NCBI GenBank assembly: GCA_039000515.1 | Contig: JBCFYV010001001.1 | Span: 11,521,373 to 11,585,372 of the forward strand | Length of the DNA stretch: 64,000 bases | Direction: 5' to 3' | Origin: Timema cristinae | Taxonomy: Eukaryota > Arthropoda > Insecta > Phasmatodea > Timematidae | Shown here: one piece after another, positions 30,722 to 62,625 of the stretch | Position numbering within the stretch: the stretch's first letter is position 1 | Layout of the letters: each line of letters begins with the position of its first letter | Notes under the pieces: generated by a model | Databases searched by the model: none | What the model saw: only the letters and a program-made list of their open reading frames with translations | Told to the model about the DNA's origin: nothing | Program-made: the position numbers and the translations under genes

Positions 30722-33599
30722 TATCTTATTTCGGTGTTCCTGGGGATAAAACAAGTTCTGGAAATAAATTTACATTTTCACAGTTGGACAATAATTTAGA
30801 AACACGTACAAAAATAAAGAGTATGTTAATCTATTTTTGACACACTATAATGTGTAATACTATGTGCCGAGTTTAATTTGAATACATTGAATTTACTTCA
30901 GAATTTCAAAATTTGTAATGGTAGGCCTACAAACAGAATGTACTCAATAGCAGCCCAAGAGTTTGAAAGAGTGATTTTTTACTACAGAACTATCATAATC
31001 TATTTCCTAGAAAGTTGCTATATTTCCCTTTGATTTGCAATAGAATTTAAGTTAATGTTAAATCTGTCTCTATCATTTGTATAATTTCTAAGTAAAACAA
31101 AATTACTTTAGTAAACTCTCAATGTTTCACTTGTCAGAATAACTATCAGAATGGCTATGGATGTGTGTACTGACACCCGTGGATAATTTTTAACATTTTT
31201 AAAGTAGCAAGAAGACTCTTGTAGTAAATAATCAGAAATCATTGTGCATTTTGCAAAAACCTTAGGAAAAGATCCACTCAACCAAAAAAACAAAAACAAA
31301 AAAAAAGGTCACTTTCATGTGCCCAATTTGAAATTAGGTAATTAAACAGCTTTTTTTTTAACACTGTGTCTTACTATCCATCCCAGTTGTATGCATATAT
31401 ACTAATTACACTAATCTTTTATGGATGAGGAAGGTTGAATTTAGAAGAAATGTACCTGCATTTGTGTTAAGGGTGGGAATAAAACCATTCAGGAAATACC
31501 ATCCTGATCTTCTGATCATCAGCAGTCCAGCCTATTGCAAGAGTGACGTCTTAGACCATGTAGCCACCGAAGCAAGTCTTTGTTGTATCATCCACTATTT
31601 TGTATTATCTGTGGGTTTTTATCCTGCATTATCTGGGTCAAATCAGGAGTTGCATCTATTTAGTTATTATTTCTAGAGCACGCTTGCTTAGCCGCTGCCA
31701 TACACTAGATAAGACCAAATTATCTCTGTGGCTATGATAACTTTTGAGACCATTTTGTTGTAGGTTGCGATATAAGTTGCTTTTGTTGGCTGTAAATTCG
31801 ATGTCATTAAGTAATATTACATTTTAAGCCTCATCTATATACTATGTAAGCTCACTATCCTAAAAGTCTTTTAAGTATATTTGATTTTTAACATTGTGTA
31901 CACATGCTGTATTATTAATCCCATGATATAAAAAATATATGAGAAAGCATATTTTGTTTTATTTGAACGAATTTGAGTGGACATTTTCAGCAAATTCTAT
32001 AAACACAGTTATTAACATGTTTATAGTTTTACTTTTTTGTTTGAGTTTTTTTTTTAATTAATAAGGATAACGGTGACCTGGCGGTCTAGGGGTAATGGAA
32101 TCAGACTTCTGTGCTGGCGGCCGGGGTTCAATCCTCGGTCCCGGCACAGATTTATCTGATTACCAAACCCTTCCTTCACCTCTAACAAGACATCTTGTGA
32201 ATGTGGGGAATGCCAGGCCTCCACCGTGGTTCGGATTCCACGCTAAACTGTAGGTCCATCATTTCATCTCACAATCACCCTACCATTACACATTAGCGTA
32301 AGTGGTATAACCCGAACGAGTAGTAAGACGTGGTGCTAATAATAATAATAATAATAAGGATAACCTTAGTATCTTTTTTTAAAGAATTACTATTAAAACT
32401 GGCTAAATGAAAATATGACACTTTTGGAAAATTTTGACCATTTCTTTATTTGACCGAATGTTGTTTATAAGTCTCTTCTGTAATGAGAGTCCTTAAAAAA
32501 AGTTAAAAGTTTATTCGACTTCTATGGAGAGTTATAAACTATGGATTTATGGATAGAGAAATGTGTTATTATTAAGTTAATCATTTCTTACAGATTTGGA
32601 GAATTTAGATGTGGCTTTTTATTTATCAACGTTAAGCCAAGTCCCGTTATGAAGCTTAACTGTGATTGAAATTCAAATACTTATAGCATCTAAATCAATT
32701 CCTAGAAAATAACTGTTATAATTTCTTTGAATGACTTCATAACCATAGTATGGCAGAAATTCTTTGTAGAGAGTAACACATCATTAAGTTTTACAAAATA
32801 CATTTTTGTTAGATTAAAAATTGTGTTTATGTAAACAATTCATTTAATTGTTTAGACCAGACATGTCAAACTTGCATGTGGTCTGATCCATTATTATCTA
32901 TGGCTCACGGACCTTTGGCTGAACCAACATTCTATGTGGCCCGTTCATTCTTTTTATAAACTTTGTAGGAATACACTATTTGAGATTATAGCATTTAGAA
33001 ATAACATAATTTTGTGAAATCTATCAATGGAGGTAGGTATATAGAAGTTTTACTCTTTACTCAGTGGAGATAAATTCTGAAGAGTTATAAAATTTGCGCA
33101 TCAAATATGTGTAATGTTTGTCAGTATAAAAGTGTGTGTTTTGCTCGTGAAACTAAAACACACCCGAGCAATCAATTTTACAGATACCCATTTGTCATCC
33201 ATTTTGAACATGACTTCAACAAGAGATCTAAAACCACTTACATACTTGCTGCAAATAATAAAGTTTCAACTTTTTGATAAAAAAATATAGGTTATGTCCT
33301 AACTTTTTATGTAATCTTTTTGTTTCTAAAATGCTGCCCCTATGGTCAAACATGTTTGACACGCCTGGTGTAGATCTAGATCTACACTTTTTAAAAGTTG
33401 TTTGTGTGTGTATATATAGATATATATATATAAAAAAATTCATCTAAAAGGGATTTGTAGTGTGCATTTTAATTTTGGTTGGAAAATAAATTTGAGATTG
33501 TATTTTAAAATTGATATTTTTTTTACAGGTCCATATGGTAGTACTACATTAGGAATTCTATTCATGTTATTAGTCTGTCTTTTTTTATTTTATAAATAA
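30722..33599 (+). CDS. tentative two-exon 3' end of an unrecognised membrane or GPI-tailed protein
   Basis: Exon 30722-30820 has acceptor TTACCTACAG and donor A/GTATGT and encodes SYFGVPGDKTSSGNKFTFSQ, then LDNNLETRTKIK. It ends one base into a codon that is completed in phase by exon 33529-33599 (acceptor TATTTTTTTTACAG). That exon reads PYGSTTLGILFMLLVCLFLF, then YK and a stop. The tail has about 17 hydrophobic residues, which suits a C-terminal anchor or GPI signal. The intron holds a SINE-A and a hAT element. Short minus-strand exon readings are also possible at both places, upstream exons were not found, and the family is unknown. Confidence 0.33.
31351..31577 (-). mobile_element. SINE-B copy, diverged
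   Basis: A run of T is followed by AACACTGTGTCTTACTATCC (reverse tail), the body, and the reverse head GACGTCTTAGACCATGTAGC. Confidence 0.85.
32072..32353 (+). mobile_element. SINE-A, full-length, 11-bp target duplication
   Basis: Complete from GGTGACCTGGCGGTCTAGGG to (TAA)n. It is flanked by ATAAGGATAAC at 32061-32071 and 32354-32364. Confidence 0.96.
32858..33367. mobile_element. hAT-type non-autonomous element, 510 bp
   Basis: The ends are CAGACATGTCAAAC and, inverted, CAGGCGTGTCAAAC (12 of 14 match). The flanks GTTTAGAC and GTGTAGAT form an 8-bp duplication with two mismatches. The end sequence is typical of hAT elements in many animals. Confidence 0.8.
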
Positions 33600-35320
33600 T
33601 ATAGAAATGTAAGTAAGTCTAAGTGCACATATATAAATGGGGGTGGGGGGGGGAGGAGAGAAGACATAGTAGTTGTATGATAAACAAACATACACATCAG
33701 TAAATCAACACATGACAAGCAAGGGCGGGAGACTGTGCTTCAACCACCACTTGACATAAGACTACTCTGTGCTGCCCTCTACCAGGGCTGGGAGTTAAAG
33801 TCAGATTAGGAAGCAATTTTGGATGGTGTTTGTGAAAATGTACCGACTCTGGCTTCAAAATAAAAACTTATAAAATTATATCAATATATGGTAAATATAT
33901 AATTTTATTCTTCAGGAGCAATATTTATAATATGGATTGACAAATTTATTTAAATATACTTTCACAATGTCAAAGAAAATTCCCATATTGTCTACTGTAT
34001 TGGAGCATTTTACTGCAGTAAATTTGCTATTAATTAATATACTTTTACCATTTATGAAGGAATCGAACATTAGAAAAATAGAGGAGTCGTGGTCAAAGAC
34101 TTGGCATGGCTACCAAATCCACAGACCTGTTCTCTACCATTTATAAACACTAGCTATAAAAACCCTCCCTGTACTGGCTTGCTTACGTTCGCCTGTGCCT
34201 TAATGTGCACCAACCTAACAGCCAAATATTATTGGAAAATATATACCTTAATTTGAACTTGTGGAAGCTTAATGAAGAGGAATGAACTCTAAAATATTGT
34301 TGTTAACATTAAAATATATAATTGGCTCTTTCAAGATTAGTATTGGTGATATTTCAAGGAATATAAATATAAATGATGAAATCAAATATCAAGATTAAAT
34401 ATTTATTCAATAATTTAAATTTACACAAACTTATTTATGATACCAATACAGTTTTAACCATAATCAACCAAACGGTTTAGTTTGTATTGAACCAAACTTT
34501 TTAATCTCAAACATCAAAAAGGGTACCAAAAAGTCTTTAGGCAATATCTTTATATATTTGTATTGCAAGTGATGCGATTTTCTTTTAGTATGACTGAATT
34601 TGTAAGAATTCTCCCTTTGGCATGATTGAAATTATAGTTGTGTTGGTTTTTAATAAACTTCATTAGTGTAGCCACACTGCATTTCTTTGGTACCATACAG
34701 TAGAATTTTGGTTGGAAGTCACTTTTAGAAAATACAAATACTTTTTTTTGGAGACGCATTGATGACATTTTACTATGTTGTTAATGTTATTTCATGGGTA
34801 TTGATGATATCTTTTAAATGGACAGCTACAAATCACATGATTTGAAATATTATGAATAAATAAAAGTAGATATAGTAACTGTTTTTGTCAGATTTTCTTA
34901 TTAAATTTGGATTGTACTTTATGGAAACACAAAACATTTCTTTATACATATTTTAATTCCATTATCTCATTTTTGTGTATAATTTATTAAATGCGAAATG
35001 TGATATATTGTTGGTATTATTATATAGAGTTTTAAGATGCAGATATTTATTATGTTTATCATTGTGGTGGAACTTTTTAGATGAATAGTTTTAAATCATA
35101 AAATTAATGTTTAAAGTTTTTTTTTGTTAAAATATGTTTTTTGTAATCATACACAACTCTATTATAAGTAGTTATTTTCAGTGAAAATAAAGATGTAGTT
35201 CAATGTTATTATTGTGCATATATTCATAAATTAAATGATGTGCACTATCCATTTTCATTTTCATATAACTTATATTTCATTACAATCCAAGCATGTTTCT
35301 AAGCAGCTCTGGCATTATAG
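33600..35320. other. AT-rich intergenic sequence
   Basis: It contains a poly-G run near 33638-33652. Small open frames at 33937-34146 (plus) and 34550-34768 (minus) show no recognisable domain. Confidence 0.45.
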
Positions 35321-35324
35321 AAAC

Positions 35325-35490
35325 TAAGGCACCTTCAGACAGGCCACTTAGCAGCACCACTTTTTATGGTCGCCAACAGCGATGAAGACAAATACGTAGA
35401 TCGGAGGTAGCACTACTTTTGTGGCTGTGTGGTAAACCTCCCATCTGCTTTATTCGCACATGGAAGTGCAATTCTCTGGAGGTGCCCTTA
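35325..35490. mobile_element. small MITE with inverted ends
   Basis: TAAGGCACCTTCAGA at the left matches TAAGGGCACCTCCAGA read inverted from the right. The interior is GC-richer and non-coding. Superfamily not determined. Confidence 0.5.
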
Positions 35491-35560
35491 CCCAAAAAAT
35501 CCTTTTTTTTAAAATGTTAATCCAATATTCCAGATTAGTTAATACTTGTTTAATCTAGAT

Positions 35561-35901
35561 CAGCCGCTTTCCTGCGACTTCAATTTGTGTAGCCAGCAGG
35601 ATTTTGGACAGTTGCATAAATCCCATTAACGATAACAGTTTTAGTGGTTACTAAACAACATTTATGTAGGCTGAGACGCAACATGAGTCATGACATTAAA
35701 TTTATTTGTTATTATATATTAGATATTATTTGCTACTTTATTTGTGTACCAAAGTTATATACTTATATGACTAATAAATGTATTTTTATTTGAAAATAAA
35801 GTTAATTATTTAGTAAATTTAGATTTTTGTCACATGTATGCTAGCTAGATACCTTACAAATGTTTATGTGGCCCTCGGGGAGAAAGGTTGGCCAACCTCT
35901 G
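35561..35901. mobile_element. hAT-type element, 341 bp
   Basis: It begins CAGCCGCTTTCC and ends with the inverse of CAGAGGTTGGCCAACC. The flanks ATCTAGAT (35553-35560) and ATCCAGAT (35902-35909) form an 8-bp duplication with one mismatch. The inverted ends are diverged (about 7 of 12). Confidence 0.65.
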
Positions 35902-35909
35902 ATCCAGAT

Positions 35910-36698
35910 AAATCATACACTAATGTACACCTTGGAACTATTAATTTAGATTTGAAATATATGTTAGTTTTTTTTATAGAGTTGTAGGTAATACTAGTTC
36001 TACTGTCTTATTAGTGTTTATTTCCTACCATTAATCGAGTATGGTTAGAATCCTTGTTAGACACTTATGGGGTGGTGGGCAGCTATGAATGTTTCGAAGC
36101 TCTATATAATCAAGGAATTTCAGTTTGCTAACAACCCAGGCATGCTGATGTTATTACAAAAATGTTTTATCTGTGTTTACTATAGAGTAACAATACAGGG
36201 CTAGGCTACTCATTCACGAGTCCTATCAGAGTAGACTCTGAATTAATTGTTTTCGGCCTGCAATGGCCAAGGTTTAAGCCTGTGCGAAACTTTGAAATTT
36301 TGAGTCTGTTCAAATAGATCGGATTTGATTGAATTTAATTCAAAATTTGAATATAAAAGTCAAACATTTGAATAATTTAACTTTCTAAAGAAGTTGGTAT
36401 TGACCAAATAAAACTTGCTAATCTTGTAATATTTACAATTTATTAGTTATATGAACACAGTTTATCGACCCAATTTTTTTATTGGACTGATTTAAAAATA
36501 TTTGATTTGAACCATTTTAATTTTAAATTAGTCAATTCGAATTCAATTAGACTTGGTAGGCTAAGATTCTTGTTCAATTCAAAATCAAAAATCTTGATTT
36601 CACACAGGCTCTACCAAAGTTCCAACATACATCCTTCATAGCCCCTCGGAATTAAAAGAGGCTACTGTCATGGTTGTGAGCTGTCAATTTCATGCTTA
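35910..36698. other. 3' flank of the CUB gene
   Basis: No other gene seen. TTTATT at 36439-36444 gives AATAAA on the minus strand, a candidate poly(A) signal about 255 bases after the CUB stop codon. Confidence 0.45.
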
Positions 36699-57309
<20,611 letters not shown>

Positions 57310-57392
57310 CTGGAATGTCATACGGCTCAATGAAAGGGTTATATCACACTACAGTTTAATTTTCATAGGAAGGCTTATTTTTGGTCCCAAGA

Positions 57393-57652
57393 TATTATTA
57401 TTATTATTATTTAGCACCGTGTCTTACTACACGCTCGGATTATACGCTTATGTACTAATCACACGAATGGTTTAGAAATTGGGAAGGCTGAATATAAAGG
57501 AAGTGAACCCGCATTTGCGTGGAGAGAATAAAAAACCATTTAGGAACCCCCCCCCCGGTTCACCCGACAGAGATTTGAACCTCAATCTCCCCTTCCTCGG
57601 CAGTCCAGCTCAACACGATTCTAGCGCGTTAGACAACTACGCCATCAAGGGT
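57393..57652 (-). mobile_element. SINE-B copy with poly-C expansion
   Basis: A (TTA)n tail, then TTAGCACCGTGTCTTACTAC. The body contains a run of C (57547-57556). The reverse head belongs to the GTAGTTG subtype (GTTAGACAACTACGCCATCA). Confidence 0.9.
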
Positions 57653-57719
57653 GGGTAATCAAAATAAATAAAATAACTCTCCAGTAGAAACAGAGTTGAA
57701 TTTTGCTTCATGCATGGTG

Positions 57720-58226
57720 ACCTCAACAGTTCTTGAATATCTGTCTTAAGATGGCCTTATCTCAGACAGAAGTATGCGAAACGCCTTAGCCTAGTCAGTA
57801 ACATTTCTAAACCCTAATCTCAAGCAGAAGCATGCCTCTAACACTATATATCAGACTGACTCGTGACTAACCCCTTAGATCTGTCAGTAAAATGTATAGA
57901 ATCTTAGCTCAGTCAGTAAGTAATATGGCCAACACCTTTGCGTTATCAGACGTCTTAACTATGTCTGATAACTTAGCTACAGTAGCCCCATGGCTTCTTT
58001 GGTGATGATTTGACAGCGCACAGCTGACGGCTTTGAAAAGTTACCAGACCAAATTATATATCCCTACGCCGAACCATATGATCTGCGAATACATGTGTTT
58101 AGCTGTTGTCACTTCTGACAGTCAAAATTTAGGTACATACCTAAATGTTGACTGTCAGCTGTCAGTCAGCACCAAAGAAGACATGGGGCTACTGTACGTC
58201 GGCTAATAGTCAGTACTATGTGTAAC
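57720..58226. repeat. degenerate minisatellite, left part
   Basis: Units of the form CAGACACCTTAGCTNNGT, about 18-30 bases, recur with much variation between 57745 and 57977. The array is broken by a MITE at 57980 and resumes after the large element at 59912. Confidence 0.5.
57980..58194. mobile_element. Tc1/mariner-type MITE, 215 bp
   Basis: The inverted ends CAGTAGCCCCATGGCTTCTT and CAGTAGCCCCATGTCTTCTT are flanked by TA on both sides. A second inverted pair lies inside (CTGACAGTCAA.ATTTAGGTA). No coding capacity. Confidence 0.82.
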
Positions 58227-58674
58227 ACCTTGAGCCGCGTCTAGACTAGAACAAAACAACGAACATGAACATTTCCACGAACATGAACATTTCCACGAAC
58301 ATGTTCGTTGTTCGATTAGCTGTGACCGAGTGTCCAGACTTTAACAGAACATGTTCGCAACATGTTCCCATATTTGGTTGTTTTTTAAAATTACTTTTAC
58401 TAACGAATAAAACATATTAAATTAAACAATTGGAGAACAAAAACGCTTGTGTGTGTTTGTGTGCGCGCGTGTTTTTGTGATATATTGAAAAAAAATGTTA
58501 CTTGAAATATTAACTTTATTTATTTTAATTTCACAAACATCATCTCCTATTTGGTAAACAAAAGAAAAGTTTCTGGAAATTGGGAATAATCAGTCTATTA
58601 AGTCGTATTAGTAAAACGAGGTATGCCAAATCGGAAATTAGCGAAAGGTAAAAAAGGTGCAGCATCATAAACAG

Positions 58675-58836
58675 TTAGATCCCAGTCGGGTGCAGTAAAG
58701 GGTTTTTCCTAAATGGTTTCCCTACGCTCTCCACGCAAATGTGGGTGCATTTTCTCTAAATTACACCTATATTATCCCTATCCAATTAGTAATTAGGCAT
58801 ATCACCTGAACGGTTAAAAAGACGTGGTGGCAAAAA
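58675..58836 (+). mobile_element. SINE-B, 5'-truncated, nested
   Basis: It starts at AGATCCCAGTCGGGTGCAGT and ends with a degraded tail and A-run. It lies inside the 58232-59906 element. Confidence 0.8.
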
Positions 58837-58877
58837 AAATCCTCCCCTAGTTGTCCCTAAGTACCCTACTTAGGACG

Positions 58878-59128
58878 TATTATTATTATTATTATTATTA
58901 TTATTAGCACCGGGTTTTACTACCCGTTCGGGCTACACGCACTTAAGCTAATGTTTAATGGTAGGGTGATTGTGAGATGAAATGGAGGACCTACAGTTTA
59001 ACATGGAATCCGAACCACGGTGGAGGCATGGCATTCCCCACATTCACAGGATGTCTTGTCAGAGGTGAAGGAAGGGTTTGGTAATCATAAATCTGTGCCG
59101 GGACTGAGGATCGAACCCCGGACCCTAG
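58878..59128 (-). mobile_element. SINE-A, nested
   Basis: A (TTA)n tail, then TTAGCACCGGGTTTTACTAC, body, and reverse B box GGATCGAACC. The head end is cut near GGACCCTAGC. Confidence 0.88.
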
Positions 59129-59129
59129 C

Positions 59130-59236
59130 AAATCTTCAGTGCAACCTAGTGGGATTCGAACCCTGATATTTCCGTCACTCGTAATTCAGTCTAAACATGA
59201 AAATAGCACGTTAGACCATGTGAAAACCGATGCGAC
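59130..59236 (-). mobile_element. SINE-B head fragment, nested
   Basis: Reverse B box GGGATTCGAACCC, then the reverse A-box region ACGTTAGACCATGTG. The 3' part is missing. Confidence 0.65.
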
Positions 59237-59365
59237 TCTTAGGATATATTTTGCTCATCAAGGTCAATTAAACATGTAGCCTACAAAAAGCTTTGAATGA
59301 ATGAATGAATGAATATATATATATAATTTCTTAGCTTTTCCTGTACCGATGGTATCTTTTTTTTT

Positions 59366-59386
59366 TCTCTCTCTCTCTCTCTCTTT
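59366..59386. repeat. (TC)n microsatellite
   Basis: About nine TC units between T-runs. A GAATGAATGAATGAATATATAT tract lies at about 59295-59325. Confidence 0.9.
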
Positions 59387-59911
59387 TTTCACCCCTTTCT
59401 AAGGGCGGATAACATACTTTACATTTTTTTACTGAACTTGTTCACATCCCTGTCCATCACGGCCTCAATCTCCTCCACGCATACGGTTTTTTATTTTATT
59501 ATAGTGATATAAATCTTTAGGATTCCAGATTACCTGGTGGGGCTTATAGAGCTTAATTTGCACTTCTACACTATGCTAAATTAATGAGATATAATAATAA
59601 TTATTATTAATTTAACACATACACTAAGAAATACACTCGCCAAAAATCGATACACACGTGTGACTCGGCTGCTGTCCGGCTATATATGTTCGGTGAAATG
59701 TTCGCGTAAATGTTCTCGGAGGTGTCCAGACTAGAACAAGACCGAACACGAACATCTTTCTTTGATGCGACGGGTAAAAACCGACAACTGGTAGATCGGT
59801 GCAGAACAGAACAACGAACACATTTTGTTACAATGTTCTGTTCGGAAAACCTTCCACACTTTTCGCGAACATGTTCGTGTTGGTGTCCTGTTCAAGTCTG
59901 GACTGGACCTT

Positions 59912-60018
59912 AGCTGTGTCCGATATCTTAGCCTCGTCAGACACCTTAACTCGTCAAACACCCTATTTCTGTCAGACACCTTAGCTTTATCAATAACATG
60001 TCGGACACCTGAGTTCAT
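59912..60018. repeat. degenerate minisatellite, right part
   Basis: CAGACACCTTAACTCGT, CAAACACC and CAGACACCTTAGCTTTAT units continue the array seen at 57745-57977. Confidence 0.55.
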
Positions 60019-60059
60019 TAAAAAAAAAAAAGTCTGTAACTGTGGAAATTGATTTTCAG

Positions 60060-60134
60060 ATTTTGGAAGACAGTTTTGTTGGCATCTACCTCAAGTTCGA
60101 CTTTGACGAGATTGGAGGATTAGAAAATAAATAG
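60060..60134 (+). other. possible terminal exon of an unknown gene
   Basis: After the acceptor-like TTGATTTTCAG a frame reads ILEDSFVGIYLKFDFDEIGG, then LENK and TAG. It is GC-richer than its flanks. The opposite strand is also open, no upstream exon was found, and it is only 25 codons. Confidence 0.25.
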
Positions 60135-60514
60135 TTCAACTTTTGTTGGCGAACTGACCGAAACTGCATCAATTAACAGCAAATAATTGTTTCTTGTTTT
60201 AACTTTATTCATCCACGTATCTGCAAATGACCTTGGAATCATACATACAAAATATTCTTATGGCTATTCATCTTCCATTGCTGTTTATTACTTGATTACA
60301 GGACTCTTTCACTGTCACATGATGTAGTCGAAGACACTTAATGTTGATGTTTCACTACCACATGTCATCGTATTGGAAATATGCATGAGGGGCAGTAACA
60401 TATTAATTTATATTTCATTGTTTGACATAGATGGAAACGTAACCTTCGAATCTAAATGATAAACTAGGTGCCTTCTATCGCTTTATTAATTTTATTTTAT
60501 CAGCTTTGTCTTTT

Positions 60515-60552
60515 ATTTTTATTTATCACCCCGTCTTACTACCTGTTCAGGT
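60515..60552 (-). mobile_element. SINE tail fragment
   Basis: Only the reverse shared tail is present (CACCCCGTCTTACTACCTGT), directly abutting an oppositely oriented SINE-B. Confidence 0.65.
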
Positions 60553-60812
60553 TATATAACCCACATCGGTGGTTGCATGGTCTAATGCGCTACTCTCTCA
60601 GACGAGATTGCTGATGACGGGGAGATTGAGGTTCGAATCTTTAGTCGGGTGTACTGAGGGTGGTCTCCAAAATGGTTTTCCATACTTCCTCCAAGCAAAT
60701 TAGGGTACACTTCCTATAGTTATAACCTTCATCACCTCTAAAACCATTAGCGTGATTGGTACATACGCGTATAATCACGAACGGGTAGTAAGACGTGGTG
60801 ACAAAAAAAATT
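60553..60812 (+). mobile_element. SINE-B, full-length
   Basis: The head is CATCGGTGGTTGCATGGTCT, the B box GGTTCGAATCT, the tail CGAACGGGTAGTAAGACGTG, ending in A-runs. An (AT)n tract follows at about 60828-60852. Confidence 0.92.
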
Positions 60813-60872
60813 ACAAAAAAAATGCGGATATATATATATATATATATATATAACAATTATTACTCTAATGGG

Positions 60873-61068
60873 GTAGGGATGAAATAGGAATAATTTTAGA
60901 TATAATCTACTCGCATTTGCCTAGAAGGAGAGTGGGAAAACATTCATAAAAAACAACCACCCTCAGTAGACCCAACCGGCATTCGAACCCCGATCTCCCC
61001 GTCATCAGCAGGCCAGCTTAACACGAGAATGACGCCTTACCCCATTCGGCCAATGAAGCGGGTAACAT
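60873..61068 (-). mobile_element. SINE-B, tail missing
   Basis: The body and reverse head are clear (GCATTCGAACCCCGATCTCC; CCAATGAAGCGGG). Confidence 0.85.
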
Positions 61069-61194
61069 TGTCTTTCATCATAAATCTTGTCACGAGTTGA
61101 AAATTGGCAAATCTTTGTGGGATGGATAGGGACAAAGGGAAGAATACCATCCAGATTGATGGACGTACAAATTAATGTCAATCAAGCTCATCTA

Positions 61195-61350
61195 GGGTGG
61201 TTTGCCTGTGATGAGGTCAGGGTTCAAATCCTGGCCGGGTTTTCCCCGTAGACATTCTGTTCATGCAAATGCAGATACGTTCCATTTAAATTTCACCTTC
61301 CTCACCCCTACTCAAATAATAAATTAAACATGTATAGGCTGAACGGAGAC
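61195..61350 (+). mobile_element. SINE-B fragment
   Basis: It starts inside the head (GGTTTGCCTGTGATGAGGTC, B box GGTTCAAATCC) and loses the tail after GGCTGAACGGAG. Confidence 0.75.
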
Positions 61351-61379
61351 TGAATATAAAAGTTGAACATTTTTTATTA

Positions 61380-61631
61380 ATTTTTTTTAGCACGGTGTAT
61401 TACTACCGTCCGGGCTACACGCTTATTTACTAACTACGCCAGTGGTTTTATGAACTAGGAAGGTTATATTCAAAGGAAGTGTACCCGATTTTCTTGGAAG
61501 AAGAGTGGAAAACCAGTTTGGAAAAAACTTCATCGCACCCGACCGAGTTTCGAATCTCGATCTCACCGTCATCGGCAGTCTAGTCTATTACAAGAGTAGC
61601 GCGTTAGACCACTCGGCCACCGAAGCGGGTC
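61380..61631 (-). mobile_element. SINE-B, full-length
   Basis: A T-run, then TAGCACGGTGTATTACTACC, body, and the reverse head GCGTTAGACCACTCGGCCAC. Confidence 0.93.
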
Positions 61632-61639
61632 TTGAATAT

Positions 61640-62310
61640 TATTATGATGTCATACACGAAATATCTTGAGTTGTAGAATAAAATAAAATAACAATAATGC
61701 AAATATATCCAGGAATATATAATTTGGTTCGAAAAATGCTAGTTATAGTGAAAAGTCATTAAACAGTAAAAATACGGTAATTGGTTCTTATCCACTCCAT
61801 CCCTCCTTAAATCTCTATAAGACATGTAAAAGTTGTTATTATCTATATCAAATTTCTATAAACTCACATAAAATGTTTTATGTTCTACGCTAGAACAGGA
61901 CCATAACTTATATCCTAAAATTATTCACCAAATCCCAATAATTCCTTATAACACCATACTGGAAGTTCCAAGTGTAAATTATAATTAAAAATTAAGTTCA
62001 ATTCTGTCAGCTAATTAATATTTGTATTTAAGGCCTTATGTTCGAATTATACCAAAAAGTTAATTACTAGCAAAATCGTAATTTTCTTTCATACAAAAAA
62101 AAACAAAAACGGAGTTAACGCTTCATTCACTTATAAAAAATCACAATAGAATTTCAAAGTCTTAAACAAATTATAGCATAACATCTGACTTTTAACGGCT
62201 ATCTAGATATAAGAACGAATAGATACATAAAATATTGTAGTTAATAATCTAAACTACTTTTACCATGGATTTACTCCTTAAATCAAGTCTTGTAAGCAAC
62301 TTTTCAAATA
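61640..62310. other. AT-rich intergenic sequence
   Basis: Nothing recognisable. Confidence 0.5.
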
Positions 62311-62311
62311 T

Positions 62312-62525
62312 CCGTATCGGTGGTCACGAGGACCGCGTGCCAGGCTCTTCTGGACTGATTTATCAATGATGGGGAAGTCAAGCTTAGAATTTTTGATGGG
62401 TTGAAATTTTTTTTTTTAATTCTATTGTCTACCACTACACCTCCGCGCTAAGGTTGTTATATGTTCTTTAAATTCTACCTCACTCATCCATTAACCAATT
62501 TAAAATGCATGTAAGAAGCGGTTAA
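62312..62525 (+). mobile_element. SINE-B, strongly diverged
   Basis: The head is recognisable as TATCGGTGGTCACGAGG and the middle as GATGGGGAAGTCAAGCTTAG. The tail is nearly lost. Confidence 0.55.
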
Positions 62526-62625
62526 AAAACTGTATTAATAAAACCATTGCCTTAAATAAGATAAAAGATAAAATCGAGAGATATGAGATGATAATCGTGT
62601 ACCAAGTAGAGGACCAGTCTTGATA

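Larger units (their letters stand above)
58232..59906. mobile_element. 1.7-kb element with GAACATG-rich inverted ends
   Basis: The left end CCGCGTCTAGACTAGAAC and the right end, inverted, CCAGTCCAGACTTGAAC are each followed inward by repeated CACGAACATG units. ACCTT occurs just outside both ends (58227-58231 and 59907-59911). SINE copies are nested inside. Subterminal CGAACA/GTTCG repeats extend to 59690-59890. No transposase frame was found. Superfamily not assigned. Confidence 0.65.

Noticed and set aside
59731..60018. 95-codon minus-strand frame
   Set aside because: It lies in the subterminal repeats of a transposon and in the minisatellite.
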